Shown here in pieces: positions 22,001 to 33,700 of a stretch of 64,000 nucleotides of DNA. Where the stretch lies: assembly GCA_023101725.1 (NCBI GenBank), contig JALJCO010007818.1, forward strand, positions 481,529 through 545,528, read 5' to 3'. The notes below the pieces were generated by a model. It ran no database searches and had not been told where the DNA came from. It worked only from the letters and a program-made list of their open reading frames with translations. The position numbers were made by a program, and so were the translations under genes. Position 1 is the stretch's first letter. Every line of letters starts with the position of its first letter. This stretch comes from Atherinomorus stipes. Taxonomy: Eukaryota; Chordata; Actinopteri; Atheriniformes; Atherinidae.

Positions 22001-22891
22001 CACTGCCCGGCCAAAAAAAAAGTTGCCAACAACAAAAAGGTCAAACATTTAACATTTGGTTGGGCCGCCTTTAGCTTTGATTGCGGCAGCATTCGCTGTG
22101 TTTCCAGAAGCTTCTGCAATGTCACCAGATTTATTTGCATCCTGTTGCATCAATTTTTCACCAAGATCTTGATGATGATTGTAGAGTCTGACCACAGCAC
22201 ATCCCAAAGATTCTCAATGGGGTTCAGGTCTGGACTCTGTGGGGGCCAATCCATGTGTGAAAATGATGTCTGATGATCCCTGAACCATCTTTCACAATCT
22301 GAGCCCGATAAATTCTGGCACAGTCATCTTGGAATATGGCCGTGCCATCAGGAAAGAAACATCCATTGATGGAATAACTTGGTCATTCAGTATATTCAGG
22401 TATCAGCTGACCTCATTATCTGAGCTCATACTGTTGCTGAACCTGGACCTGAGCAACTGCAGCAACCCCAGATCATCACACTGCCCCCACAGGCTCATAC
22501 AGTAGCACTAGGCATGATGCTGCATCACTTCATCTGCCTTTCCGGCCACATTTCTTCCTGGAAGACGATGGTCCACTATCCTTCCAGTTTTTCATAATGG
22601 GTTGGACTGTTCTGAACCCAGTTTCAGTAGTTTCTGCATCTCCTTAGATGTTTTCACCTCTTGATGCCAATGATTTGACCCTTCTCAGATAGACTAACAT
22701 CTTTTCCACGACCACGGATGTGTCTTTCCACATGGTTGTTTAGGAAATGAGAAGCAACTCATTGCACCAGTTGGGGTTAAATAACTTGTTGCCAGCTGAA
22801 AGATAATCGCCCATGCAGTAATTATGAAAGGAGGCTCGTACCTATTTGCTTAGTTAAATCCAGGTGGCGACTTTTTTTGGGCCAGGCAGTG
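22001..22891. mobile_element. Tc1-type element with decayed interior (891 bp)
   Basis: Inverted ends CACTGCCCGGCCAAAAAAAA and (right, reverse-complemented) CACTGCCTGGCCCAAAAAAA are flanked by TA at 21999-22000 and 22892-22893. The interior keeps transposase-like DNA such as CAATGGGGTTCAGGTCTGGA on the reverse strand, but no long frame. Confidence 0.8.
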
Positions 22892-22923
22892 TATGTTAGG
22901 TTTTGTTCACAACCTCTATTCTT

Positions 22924-22931
22924 AAAAAAAA

Positions 22932-22984
<53 letters not shown>
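22924..22984. repeat. Poly-A followed by (CA)n microsatellite
   Basis: About 26 A residues run directly into about 17 CA units. Confidence 0.95.
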
Positions 22985-22987
<3 letters not shown>

Positions 22988-23276
22988 CGGTTTGGTTCTA
23001 CACTTTAGTGCACGGTTCAATATTTTTTTGATACAAAAAAACAAAACAAAAAAAAACTTAACCCAATATCCTTTAGTCCACATCGGTTCACTGTCGGGGT
23101 CATACTTAACATGAAAACCAAAGTAGTTCCAAATACCAGATCTGAGTGTAATTAAACGCAGATCCAGAGTTTTTCAGAGGTCATTCTCAGAAGACATGTT
23201 GATAAAATAAATTTAAAATTCTGTATTGTTCGATATTCGATACATGGTGGTCACGGTTTGATACACACCTGTACTG

Positions 23277-23371
23277 AACGGTTCGATATGAATATATGTA
23301 TGTTGCGCACCCCTAATATATATATATATTTATAAGGGGTGCAACAATACATATATTTATATCGAACCGTT
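23277..23371. repeat. Head-to-head hAT termini, inverted repeat
   Basis: A 37-bp arm (AACGGTTCGATATGAATATA...GCACCCCT) and its inverted partner (AGGGGTGCAACAATAC...CGAACCGTT) flank a TA-rich centre of about 21 bp. AGGGGTGCAAC is a hAT-type terminus, so two element ends face each other here. The hAT-derived sequence extends left to about 23010. Confidence 0.7.
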
Positions 23372-23980
23372 CACACATACATATACATACTCGTACATGT
23401 CAGACATACAGACATACTGTACAGTACTTCATCAGGAAAAAGTGAGGATGCATGTTGATATTAATCAGAAATAAGTTCCTATAGGTCATTTTCACGACTC
23501 TATACATCACATAAGCTTATAGAAACTACATGAAACCATATTAAATCAACTTGGACTATGTTTGAGGGTGTTTCTGCACGTTTTAACAGCATTTCTATCT
23601 GACTCAGATCTGACCTTTAACCCAGGACTCAGAGTTACAGGTGATGTTTGAAACCTTCCAGCTCAACGGTCCAACTCCAAAGTTCAGATAGAGTCCTTCA
23701 CATTATCTTCCAGCTCCCACTGACACGGTGGTTGAGTAAATAACTGCCGGCTGTTTGGTTCCAGAGGCAGAAGAACATACCATAACACTTCCACTACCAT
23801 GCTGATAGATACCTCAGTGCCTTTTTTCAACATGGCTGCTGTTGCTGAGACCTAACTACTCTTTTGACTTGTGTTTTTGGGGAACAAAAGGTTAATGAAC
23901 AAAGGGTCTCATGGCTCTAACAGTTTGGGGACCACTGTTCTACACCATAGGATGCCAAGAAAACTAAAGACTGTAAAAAA

Positions 23981-25365
23981 ATGGACATAGTACCTGGTTA
24001 CGTCTGAATAGGGGAAAGTGAAGCCAGTTGAGCGTTGCCCATCGCCGCCATCTTGCCATGTTGCGTGTGTTGTTGTCACAGGGTGAACAACCAGGTGCTG
24101 CCAGAGACTGGACTCTGCCCACTAGCTTGGTTTTTAGCATCCTTTTTATGGTTTTTGTGTGGTTTTAACCTTGTTTTAATTCCCAAGCTAGTGGGAGCTT
24201 TTAATGAAGTGATTGGCAGCATCTGGGGAGAAGGACTCCTCCCCTGGCTTAATTGGATGCAGGAGGATAAAAGCTGGTGTGGGGACAACAGGAGGAGAGA
24301 CCTGAGAGGACAGAGAGCGGAAGACTGGGTCCAGGAGGCGCAGCCAGGGAAGGACTTCGAGTCCCCCGGCTGGGGGGTTGAGAGATGGCAGTGGTGGTGG
24401 CAGAGACAGGGAAGTGCAGCGTGGGAGCTGGAGGGCAGCCGCAGACCCACAGAGGACCGGCTGCCCAGAACTAGAGGAGCAGCAGTCCCAGGTAGCCTAC
24501 GGCCAGGAGGACGCCACCGGGAGGAGCGGCCGCCATGGACCCGGAACGGAGCCAAGATGATGAAGACGAGAGAGAGACGCCGACTACTGCTAGCCTTTTA
24601 GCCCTTTTAGCCCCTTGTAGCCTTCCTTTTTAGTAGTTTTTAGTTACGCCTACTTTTATTTGGACACTTTTTAGGTTCTTGATTATTTTATTATTTTATT
24701 ACTTAAAAAAAAAAAAATTCTTTAAAGCTTTTATTTGTTTTAACCACTACCTACTGAAGATGGTGTCTCTTTCTACCCCCTCCTCTCGCAGTCGCTGGTA
24801 TTGGCAAAGAACACCCGTGACATTGTCACTCCCAGAAAATACTAAAATGGGGAAAGATGGGGCCATTCCAAGCCGTGGGGCAAATGATTAACAGCCAACC
24901 AAGCTATCCCGAAGTGAAAAGGAACAAATGAAGATAGACGGTTTAAAGGTAAAACACGCTCAGACTTGCTGTTAACCAGCTAAAAAAAAAAAAACACAAT
25001 TGTGCAACTCTGCTACAGGCTGAGGCCTTCCTGGGAGCAAGCGGGGAGCTAACTATTAGCCTCCATGGCTAAAACCGGCATTCAGTCAATTTTAAGATTA
25101 AATAACATCTAAACAGGTGAGTTATTAACCCCCCCCCCCATGGCTGAAATGAAGGTAAACTTGACTTATCAAACCTAAAATGATGTTATGGACCAGACTG
25201 TAAATGTTTATTTCTGCTGTGAAGTCTGCCTTTTTAACATGGGAGTCTACAGTATGGGGATTTGTTCTGTTTTGGAGCCAGCCCCTAGAGGACGAAGAAA
25301 GAACTACCATTTTTGGGCAACCAGGAAGTAGCCTCGCTGTTGTCCAGTGGAGTTTGTCCCTTGGT
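23981..25365. repeat. Interspersed repeat family R1, copy A
   Basis: It shares long blocks in the same orientation with 55012-55693: GTGAAGCCAGTTG, CGCCGCCATCTTGCCATG, ATTAAATAACATCTAAAC, GTTTTGGAGCCAGCCCCTAG. Copy A is split by a solo LTR. The family is not identified. Confidence 0.8.
24074..24822 (+). mobile_element. Solo LTR, 749 bp, with TTGT target duplication
   Basis: It begins TGTCACAGGGTG and ends CACCCGTGACA, i.e. TG...CA with short inverted termini. It is flanked by TTGT at 24070-24073 and 24823-24826. Removing it and one TTGT restores GTGTTGTCACTCCC, matching copy B of the host repeat (GTGTCGTCACTCCC). A TATA-like GATAAAAG lies at 24266-24273. The 188-codon ORF across its left edge is incidental. 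Confidence 0.85.
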
Positions 25366-26605
25366 AAAAACCAAGGGGTACTTGAAATATTTAAAAGAAA
25401 AAACATAATTTGCCTAATTCACACACAAAAAACTCAGGACACTTTTTATAAATACACATATCAAAAAGCTGGGGCAGCTTCCTAGCACCAACTTTCAGGG
25501 CTTCATCAGCCTCTGCTGCTGCAGGGCAGCTTTAGCCTGTTAACCAAAAATGTACCTTTTAGTTTTGGATAACCTTTTCTCACCTCTGGTAGCTCTCATA
25601 CCTTTCCACCATCTAAAGTATTCACTGGACATGAACAGCTTTAATATTTTCCAAATGGAGAAACTGGGGTGTACTAGAGGTATTTCTCAGCAGGTATCCC
25701 AGGTTTAGAGCTGTGATGCTCGTTGACCCTTCTTCCCTATTTTCTCCACATTGCCCATATCACAGTATTTGTGCTGTGACCGACTGGAATATTTACTGGC
25801 AGTTAAAATTAGATGATAAACTTCAGGATGTCAGAGAGCTGCATCAGGGCTTGCCTCTGCATGCTTTTAAAAGAAAACCATGCAGAGGAACAATGGCTCC
25901 AGCAGTGATGCAACAGTGGAAATATCACCTGAGAGCCGAGTCCAGCTGGTTAATGGAGCAGCCAAGTGAAAGCAGGGTAGAGATAGGGTGCTGTGATCCG
26001 ACCTGAGGGGCAGCGTGTCAGCAGGACTTACAACGGCTGAGATAAGATGAAACCGGGAGTTTAAGGTGACGGCCGGGCCGTGGGTCCAGTTACAGAGGCT
26101 GAGTTACAGAGTTCTGCTGCACATCTGAATTTGATTAAAAACTCTGGCGCCAACAGAAACTTTTATTTTCTGAGCATGCTCAGTCTGCTGTGCCAGGATG
26201 CATTTAGGAACTGTCCCACACAAACTGGTTTTCCTATTTCTGGGTGCTGCTGGGGGACGGCCTGCTTCTCTCCTGACCACCGAGGCTTGTGTTGCAGCCC
26301 AGAGACGCAACTGCTTCACAAAATGTCAGGATGCAGGCAGCTTGATTCCAAGCGGAGAACAAAGTAGAGCAGGGGTGGCAAAAATATGGCCCGGGGACCG
26401 AAACCAGCCCACTGGAGGATCCAATCTGCCCCACAGGAAGAATGTGGTAAATGTAAAAATGACATAAATATTAAAGTGTGGTTTATAACAAAAGTAACTG
26501 AAATTCCTTATTTTTCCATGTGAGGCTTTAAATGTAAAACCCTTAACTTCAGCTTGTATGATGAGGTCAGGACTACTACCACATGCATGTGGAAACATTT
26601 AAATC
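25366..26605. other. Intergenic, no gene recognised
   Basis: A hAT-like terminus (CAGGGGTGGCAAA...GGCCCGGGGACC) occurs at about 26369-26400. The rest shows only short frames without domains. Confidence 0.45.
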
Positions 26606-26827
26606 GGGGGTGCCCAAGTCCAGTCCTCGAGAGCTACTATCCTATAATTTTCAGAACATACCCTCTCCAACACACCTGAATCATATGGCCAATTCCCTTA
26701 TGTGCATGTCATTCAGCTCTGCAGAGGTCTGATAACGAGTCATTCATTTAAATCAGACTGTTGGAGAAGGGATGCAACCAAAATGTGCAGGATATAGCGC
26801 TCAAAGACTGGACTTTGGCACCTCTGA
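26606..26827. mobile_element. Foldback hAT-type MITE
   Basis: The left end GGGGTGCCCAAGTCCAGTCC is roughly inverted at the right as GACTGGACTTTGGCACCTC. The internal arms also pair (CCAACACACCTGAAT with ATCAGACTGTTGG). It is a full copy of the family truncated at 17352-17490. Confidence 0.7.
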
Positions 26828-26912
26828 TTCAATATATCTTCTAGATCTGGAAAAGTTATTCTGATCATAAAAGGAAATACTGAATTCTTCATTTTCAGAT
26901 ACCTGAGATTAA

Positions 26913-27415
26913 AAGTACAGTATGTAAAAAAAATCAAAGGTCAATGGCCAAGAAATTTAATATAGAGTTCAAAACCGTGTTTCTATTGGTGTGTAATTGC
27001 TTCACTAGAATAGCTGTTATATGTTTATTTTCTTAGAAAGAGTCATTTATTTGTACTTGCTGCAGGTGCACATACATGGAGGCTGCCATTTTTACTACAG
27101 TAATGGACAAAATGTGAGTGAAGTGAGAACTCTGAACTTTTAAACTGCTGTACCAGCTTTGTTTGATGAGAGATAGAGTGATGTTTGGAATCATAATACC
27201 TTAAAAGTAGTTACTCATAGTACAGTCATAACTACTGAGACCACTGGATCCACTCACAGATGAGAACATCTTTACGTCTGGGAGAATTTGGCCACTAACA
27301 GCCACCATACATTCACAATAGTGCTTGGAATTTGAAGTCATTTGAAAGAAAACATTTTTTCTTTCAAACACTCATCTTTACCACTGGATGTATGTAATTC
27401 TTACACACTGTACCT
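26913..27415. mobile_element. TTAA-flanked MITE (503 bp)
   Basis: TTAA occurs at 26909-26912 and 27416-27419. The ends are AAGTACAGTATGTAA and, reverse-complemented from the right, AGGTACAGTGTGTAA. The interior is non-coding. Confidence 0.75.
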
Positions 27416-28829
27416 TTAAATGTTTGATTCTGGAGATCTGCTGTGATTGGCACAATGTGATGCACATGTAAATGAGGATACATAAATAAAAAATGTTAAG
27501 GCCAAATATTTGTAAAAAGAAATATGTAAAATAAAATATTTACATATAAAGAGAAAATATTACATAAATTAGTTTGGTAATGATAAAAAAAAATTAAATG
27601 TATAGATTTTGATTTTATAAATTTTTGATGTATTTTTCTATTAATTTACTATAACAAGTGAAATATCTTTGTGTGTGGAGGTATTTCTATGTAGAGATTA
27701 CATGTTCTCCCTGTTCTTCTCCAGCTTCTGTCCTCAGTCCAAAGACATTAGGTTAACCCTTTGAACCACAAGCCCATTTTTCTCTAAATTACATACTCCA
27801 ATTAAAATTAGTATCTCTCTGTGCAACCACAAGGTCTATTTGAATAAATTTGGTGTCAAATTAAAGAAAACAAGAGTTGTGTAAATAGTATATGTGTGAC
27901 TGGTGAAGAGTAAATGAAGATGGCACAGCAAAATTCCAAGCCTCGCTAAAAAAAAACCAGCATTTCTCAGAAATGCCGCTTTAGAAGCTATTATGTTGAC
28001 GTTTCTGCAAGGACTTCCTCAGACTCCAGCGCTCCCATGACCCTCCTTTGGAATAAGCAGACTAAGGAAAGGGATGGATGTAAAAATAAAATAAATAAAA
28101 AATGTAAAAGTGTGAAAGTGGGTCATTAAACACGCAGGTCAGGAGAGTGACAAGCAACGTTGGCCATCCCAACTAGGGGTAGGGGTATCGACTTGTGCGG
28201 ATAACATATATTCAGGGGCGCAGGTTTTAAAAGGGGGACCAAATGATTTTAATGTCAGTAAGTTATTTTGTGTAATTTGAGCTTTAACCCCGAAACAAAG
28301 TTTTTTTTTTTGTTTCAAAATCCCAGGTTTTTTTCTCGCTGAGATACAGCGATTCCAAACCACTTTCCCTAGACACGAGCTATCCTCTACAGTTGGAATT
28401 TTTGATTTGGTATGATTAGGAATGTTTGTGTGTTATCGGTTATCAGTATCAGCCTTTAGGTGCTGAAATTTAAAAGAAAAAAAAAAAGGTTATTGTGCAT
28501 CCCTAACCACAACTTTTTCTGTTATTTTATTACCAAACACTGGCATTTTTTTTTTTTTTTTTTAAGATTCTTGGGGAACTGAGCTGCTTGGTTAGGTCTG
28601 CGCTCTCCATGTGCTTTTCCACTTCATGTTTTCCAAAAGTATTATTCATTAACTGTAAATACTGTATGTTGATGATGTAAATGTACCAATTTGAAGTCAA
28701 AGTAAAATGCTTTTTATCATTATAATTATTACTTACAGGTTATTATTTTACTGGTCAGACTGTGCTGAATGTGGTCCCTGAACTAAAATGTGTTAGACAT
28801 CCATGGAGTAGAGGCTACGGTGTGTTTTC
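27416..28829. other. Intergenic AT-rich sequence
   Basis: Contains A/T-rich stretches (27480-27660), T-runs (28302-28311, 28548-28564), and a hAT-like right terminus at about 28402-28486 ending TTGTGCATCCCTAA. No gene recognised. Confidence 0.45.
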
Positions 28830-29545
28830 ATGCTTTCAGAGGAACGTTGGAGCATCCGGACCTGGGTGAGGAAAGCTGAGCATCCTCAGGAAACCTGAGA
28901 CCCCCGCGCACCAAGTGATGGGTATCTGGTAGCTTTCTGAATGGACGTTAGTGTGTTCAAAACCTTCATTTATATCATTTTCATGCCCTGCATTCAGAAA
29001 TGTGGATCTGTGTTTGAAGCTGCTCTTTAACTCTGAGATTAGAAAGCATCTGAGCTCAGAGCCTGAAGCGATTCCCAATCACACCCTGGCGCCGCTTTCC
29101 CCTCCATCTGACATTCAGCCAGTTGATCACGAGGCCACATGCTGAGGATTTACTTTCTGGAGTTCCCCAAAAACTCCAGCGCTGCTCGAAACACGAGGAT
29201 GACATAACTAGAGAATCCTCTTTCTCGTTTCTCCCAGTTGCATCACCGCTGACCACAGCCTGGACGGCTCAGTCTCAGTTTCCAGCCTTCGACGGGACAT
29301 CTGATCCAGGACAAAGTTTCAGAGTTTCAGACTGCTGTCATTCAAATCCGAACCTCTGTTCTCACATAACAAATGAAGGAAACATCAGATGATGTAACGA
29401 GAGCGCCGTCACAAAACATCTGGAAATAAGAGACGCTTTCCTCTGGATTCACTAAAACACATCCTGCGGGACGGACACCGATCAGCTTCATCTCCTCTAT
29501 GTGAAAACAGGCGCTTGTTTTAATTAAATATCTTTTTAATAAAGT
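28830..29545 (+). other. Non-repetitive segment, possible non-coding transcript
   Basis: About 700 bp of balanced composition shows no transposon hallmarks. It ends in TTTTTAATAAAG (AATAAA at about 29539 on the plus strand), convergent with the eif4g1 3' end. Short frames only. A transcript is speculation. Confidence 0.2.
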
Positions 29546-29799
29546 AAAGCAAAAAAGTATTTACACATTTTCAATTAAATGTAATCAATGGGTTGGGTAA
29601 TTACAAGCACCTTCTGCTAGCTGAGGAGAGAAAAATATAAATACAGGGTAAAACTGAGGAGAAGGGGTGGGAGGGGGGTAGATTAGCATCTTCTCTTTGA
29701 AAAAAGAAAAAAAAACAAAATCTCCATCGTATATTTACAGAACTCTCCTGAAATGCATTTCCACTCATGGAAGATAAAGGCCTTAGAATCTGCAGTTAA

Positions 29800-30525
29800 A
29801 CTTTCTTTTTTTTTTTAGTCATTTTTGTTTTATTAAAGTGGATTTTTGTTGGTTTTCTTCAAGTTCTTTTTTTCTAAATCCAATATGAGGCTCTGGAGGA
29901 GGCGTGCTCTCCCTCTCGGTCCAGTTTCTTCTTTTTTGTTGGGAGAACAAGAGAACCAGTGAAACGCCGTTTCATCTGCCTTCTCCTCGCCGTTTAGAGT
30001 CAGTTGCTGCTTTTCTTCGTTCGTTTCTAATAGAAAACACTCCACTCATCCAACGCTGGGAAACAAACTATTGTCTACATCAGCAGGCCGTGCGGTGCAA
30101 CAGCGTCCGTCCGCGCTGTGAAACATGAGTTCCTCAAAAATATAGATGTGAACACCTTTTTACTTTTAATATTTGTCTTTAAGCAAAAAAACAAAACAAA
30201 AAATAAAACCTCTTGAATAGTGTTGCCGTGGCGAGGAAAAGCGGTTTGATAAGCTGAAAAAATACTGCAGGCAACAGCCTTCATCACGCCGCTCAGCTTC
30301 CTCGTAGATTCTTTGATGCTGTATTTACTTCAAAAGACATTCTGTCGCCCAGGAAACAAACAAACAAAGCAGGAAACTAAATAATGATCGAACGTTCGAT
30401 CCAGAATACGATCTCTCCCAGTTGAAGAATTTTTTTCTCATTTTTTTCTGTTTAAGCAGAAGGATTTTGCCGATTCAGACTCCTCTGAATCCTCCACAGA
30501 TCCTCTCCAGTTCCCCCGCCTCCTC
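29800..30525 (-). other. eif4g1: eif4g1 3' untranslated region (approximate)
   Basis: The sequence downstream of the stop codon at 30526-30528 is non-coding. A minus-strand AATAAA lies at 29829-29834 (TTTATT on +), about 690 bases after the stop, and is the likeliest polyadenylation signal. The exact end is not determinable from sequence alone. Confidence 0.5.
29829..29834 (-). terminator. Candidate eif4g1 polyadenylation signal
   Basis: Canonical AATAAA on the minus strand, downstream of the eif4g1 stop codon. Confidence 0.4.
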
Positions 30526-30707
30526 CTAGCTGTTGTCCGACTCGTCCTCGGCTTCGCGGAGCCATGTGAAGAAGGCAGTGACGGATTTGAGGGCCACGCC
30601 TTTACCCTGCTGCTCGGCGGGGTCTTTGCTGGACTCCCACTTGTAGAAGGCCTCCTCTTTGATCACGTCCTCGTCGTAAAGAGTGTCGAAGAACATCCGC
30701 AGCAAAT
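30526..30707 (-). CDS. eif4g1: eif4g1 exon w24 (last coding exon, W2 C terminus)
   Basis: Encodes [14 protein letters not shown], then [20 protein letters not shown] and [15 protein letters not shown] with stop TAG at 30528-30526. The C-terminal acidic/aromatic boxes are the eIF4G HEAT-3 part that docks Mnk kinases. Acceptor CAG above 30707; phase 1 in. Confidence 0.94.
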
Positions 30708-33700
30708 CTGGGAGATAAACCACCCACGGATTAATTTAAAACCTCCAAACATGAAGAGAAATGTTGGGTTAAAGCGGAGCTGCTTACTGGCAGGCTGCTC
30801 CATCTGCACCATCAGGGCCTGCAGGGCGTAGAGAGCCTGCAGCTCCTTCTGCTCGTCCTTCAGGTATTTCTGCAGCAGCTTGGCTCTCTGCTTGATCTGC
30901 TCGCCATCCACCTTGTAGGGGTTTTCACCTGCAGGGAAACAGTTCATCAATCTTATCCTCATTGATTTTACTTCTACAGCTATAAGGGTCTCTGAGGGGT
31001 TCCTCCTCGAAAATGACAAGCAAAAACAGCTGATGATTTCTGTGCAATGATGGACTGAGAGTAAGCCATCTTGGGATCAAACTAAAGCTAGGAAAGAATA
31101 AAATTAAGAATTTTTTTTTTTTGCACTTTTTTTTAGGTTTGCATTTTATTATATATAACCCCACTGAAAAACTACTGCAGAAGAAAAACTAAAGGAAAAA
31201 CCTTAATCAACACATTGCTATTATCTATGCAAAGATTCATGGAGCTGAAGAGAAACAGAGCAAAGTAACAGGTGTTTTAATAAAGAAAGATAGCTACAGT
31301 CGTCCTCAAAATTATTCATACCCTCCAAGTAAACAAGGAAAAGAAAAAAATCAACTACAAGTGAAATAACCTGATATTGACAAAAGTAATAATAAATAAA
31401 AATTCTAAGAAAATCTTGATATTGAACTTGAATTGTGGTTCAAAAGAAATATTAAAATAAAATGAGTAAAAAAAGCATGATGGGGCTCTGAAGCTAAAAT
31501 TTTAAGTAAAAGTAAGAAAAATGTATAAAGCGCTTTTCACAGACAAAAATCACAAAATGCTGTAAATAAAAGGGTAACTGGTACAACAAAATGATACAAT
31601 TAACATATTAAAAGGAAAAGATAATAGAAAACAGAATAAAATTATAAACCCCAGTCAATCACAATCAAATCAACCAAAAGCTTTCCTAAATAAAAACGTC
31701 TTCAGCTGCTTTTTGAATAGATCATCATCCAGTTCTGCTTCAGGTAAATGTGAGCTGATTTTAGCTACAAGGTGGAATAATTTTTGTTTTTCGCAGGGCC
31801 TTTATCAGGTTTGTATTTCTGGTAAGTCTAGATAAATAAATATAAGAATAACTCATTAATGTGATGTTTGAAAAAATGTCTTCTCAGAAAATTTCATTTT
31901 AACATGAAGGATGACACTAATTAAGTTTTAAATGTTTACATGAGGATGAATTCAAAAAGGAAAACTCTCTAACCGTTTCTTTTATAATCATTTAGTGAGC
32001 ACTGAAATACTGTAAGAAATTGTCATGATACAAAGTTGGCAAAAACGATGAGGAAAATTAAAACTAGATTGTCTCACTCCTTTCAAACGAGTTGACCGTC
32101 CAGTTCTGTCCAAGTCTTCTGGTCTGAAGTCAATGACAGCTGCAGACGGCTGAACAATGTTTCGGCATGAGGTCGAAGAAACGCGACCTAACCATAGACA
32201 TGGACCTAACTGCTTATAAGAAACCCCTGCCCAAAATGGCGACTGAGCCGACGTACGCTACGGGTCCAAAGGCGGCATCTAGTGTTTATATCTATGATTA
32301 TTTTCAACCACAATTCCAAAACAATATATTTCACATTATGATTTTGTGCATTTTTATTTATTATCAGTTTTTTTGTTAGTATGTCGTAAGTCAAAATACT
32401 ATTGTAAATTTTTAGCTTTTTTTTTTTAAATTGGAGAGTGTGAAGTTGATTAATCTCAAGTCACCCTAGAGGTTGATACAGATTTACTCACAGATGATCG
32501 CTGACTGACAGATGCAGGTCATCAGCGCTCTGACAAACATGTTAGAGGACATCTGCTGCTCGTCCAGGTTCGCCTGCAGCAAATAAGTTTTCATCAACAC
32601 CTTGTGTATGATTTTAAAGGCATCAGCAGGAAGTAAATGATGATGAAGATGAAGCAGGACACAAACCTCCACCCAGTCAAAGATCCTTTGGTTGTCGGCC
32701 TGGTCCTGGATCAGTCTGTCCAGCTGTTTGGTCAGCTCTGCAGAGCTCATCTCCTTCTTCCTGCTCTTCTCTGACCCATCGCCCAGAGTGAACTCCACAT
32801 TCTGCAGTCAGAGAAGCTTGTCATGTTCATGTTTCAGCTGGCCAATGTTTTCATTTTTTGCAAATGACTTAATTTTTGGGAAATACTGTTAACTAAAGTA
32901 CACTGAGAAAAATGTTCTACTATTCAGAAGAGAGCTGTTAAAAGCTGCAACTTATTGCTCAACCAACCACTGAAAAAAATAGAATAAAAAGAAAGAAAAA
33001 AAAGGCAAACCACATTGTCTGTATGTAATCCTATTCTGCTCTTGTTTTGCTGTAGAACTGTGGCTCTGCAACCATTTTTCTTCTTTTTAAAAAAATCTTG
33101 CACCCTTTTGGAGGAATAACCATCCCCAGGCCCCCTGCCTTCATACACAGATAATATATAGTCTTCCTTAAAATGATTCATACTCTGCAATTAAAGAAAA
33201 GGCTAAATTCCCATACATAATTAAAATAAGAATTTAAAGAGATGAATAATAAATAAAAAAGTTACAAAATTATAATTTAGTGAAATAAAATATTGCTTTT
33301 GAATTGTGGTTGGAAGTAATAATAATAATAAAAAAACTGTCTCAGACACATTAGGGTACCTTGCTCATAAACAGTGGGTCAAAACACCTGTCAACAGGTG
33401 CAGACGTCTTTTTGAACATTACAGAAAACACCTGGTTGCAGTGATTGCCTCGACATGTTGCTCAACAAAATTATAGCTTCGGAGCCCCATCATGCTTGTT
33501 TACTTGTTTTATTTTTTGTGTTTGTTTTTAATATTTCTTTTGAACCACAATTCAAAATTAATGTCATAATTTTCATTTATTATCACTTCTGTCAATTTCA
33601 ACTTATTACACTGACATGTCTTTTTCCTTCATTAATTGGAAGGTATGAATAATTTTGAGGACGACTGCATACGTGTGTGTGTGAAAAAATATATATATAT

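Noticed and set aside
24035..24601. 188-codon plus-strand open frame as a gene
   Set aside because: It crosses the boundary between repeat R1 and the solo LTR, so it cannot be an ancestral gene; no domain was recognised.
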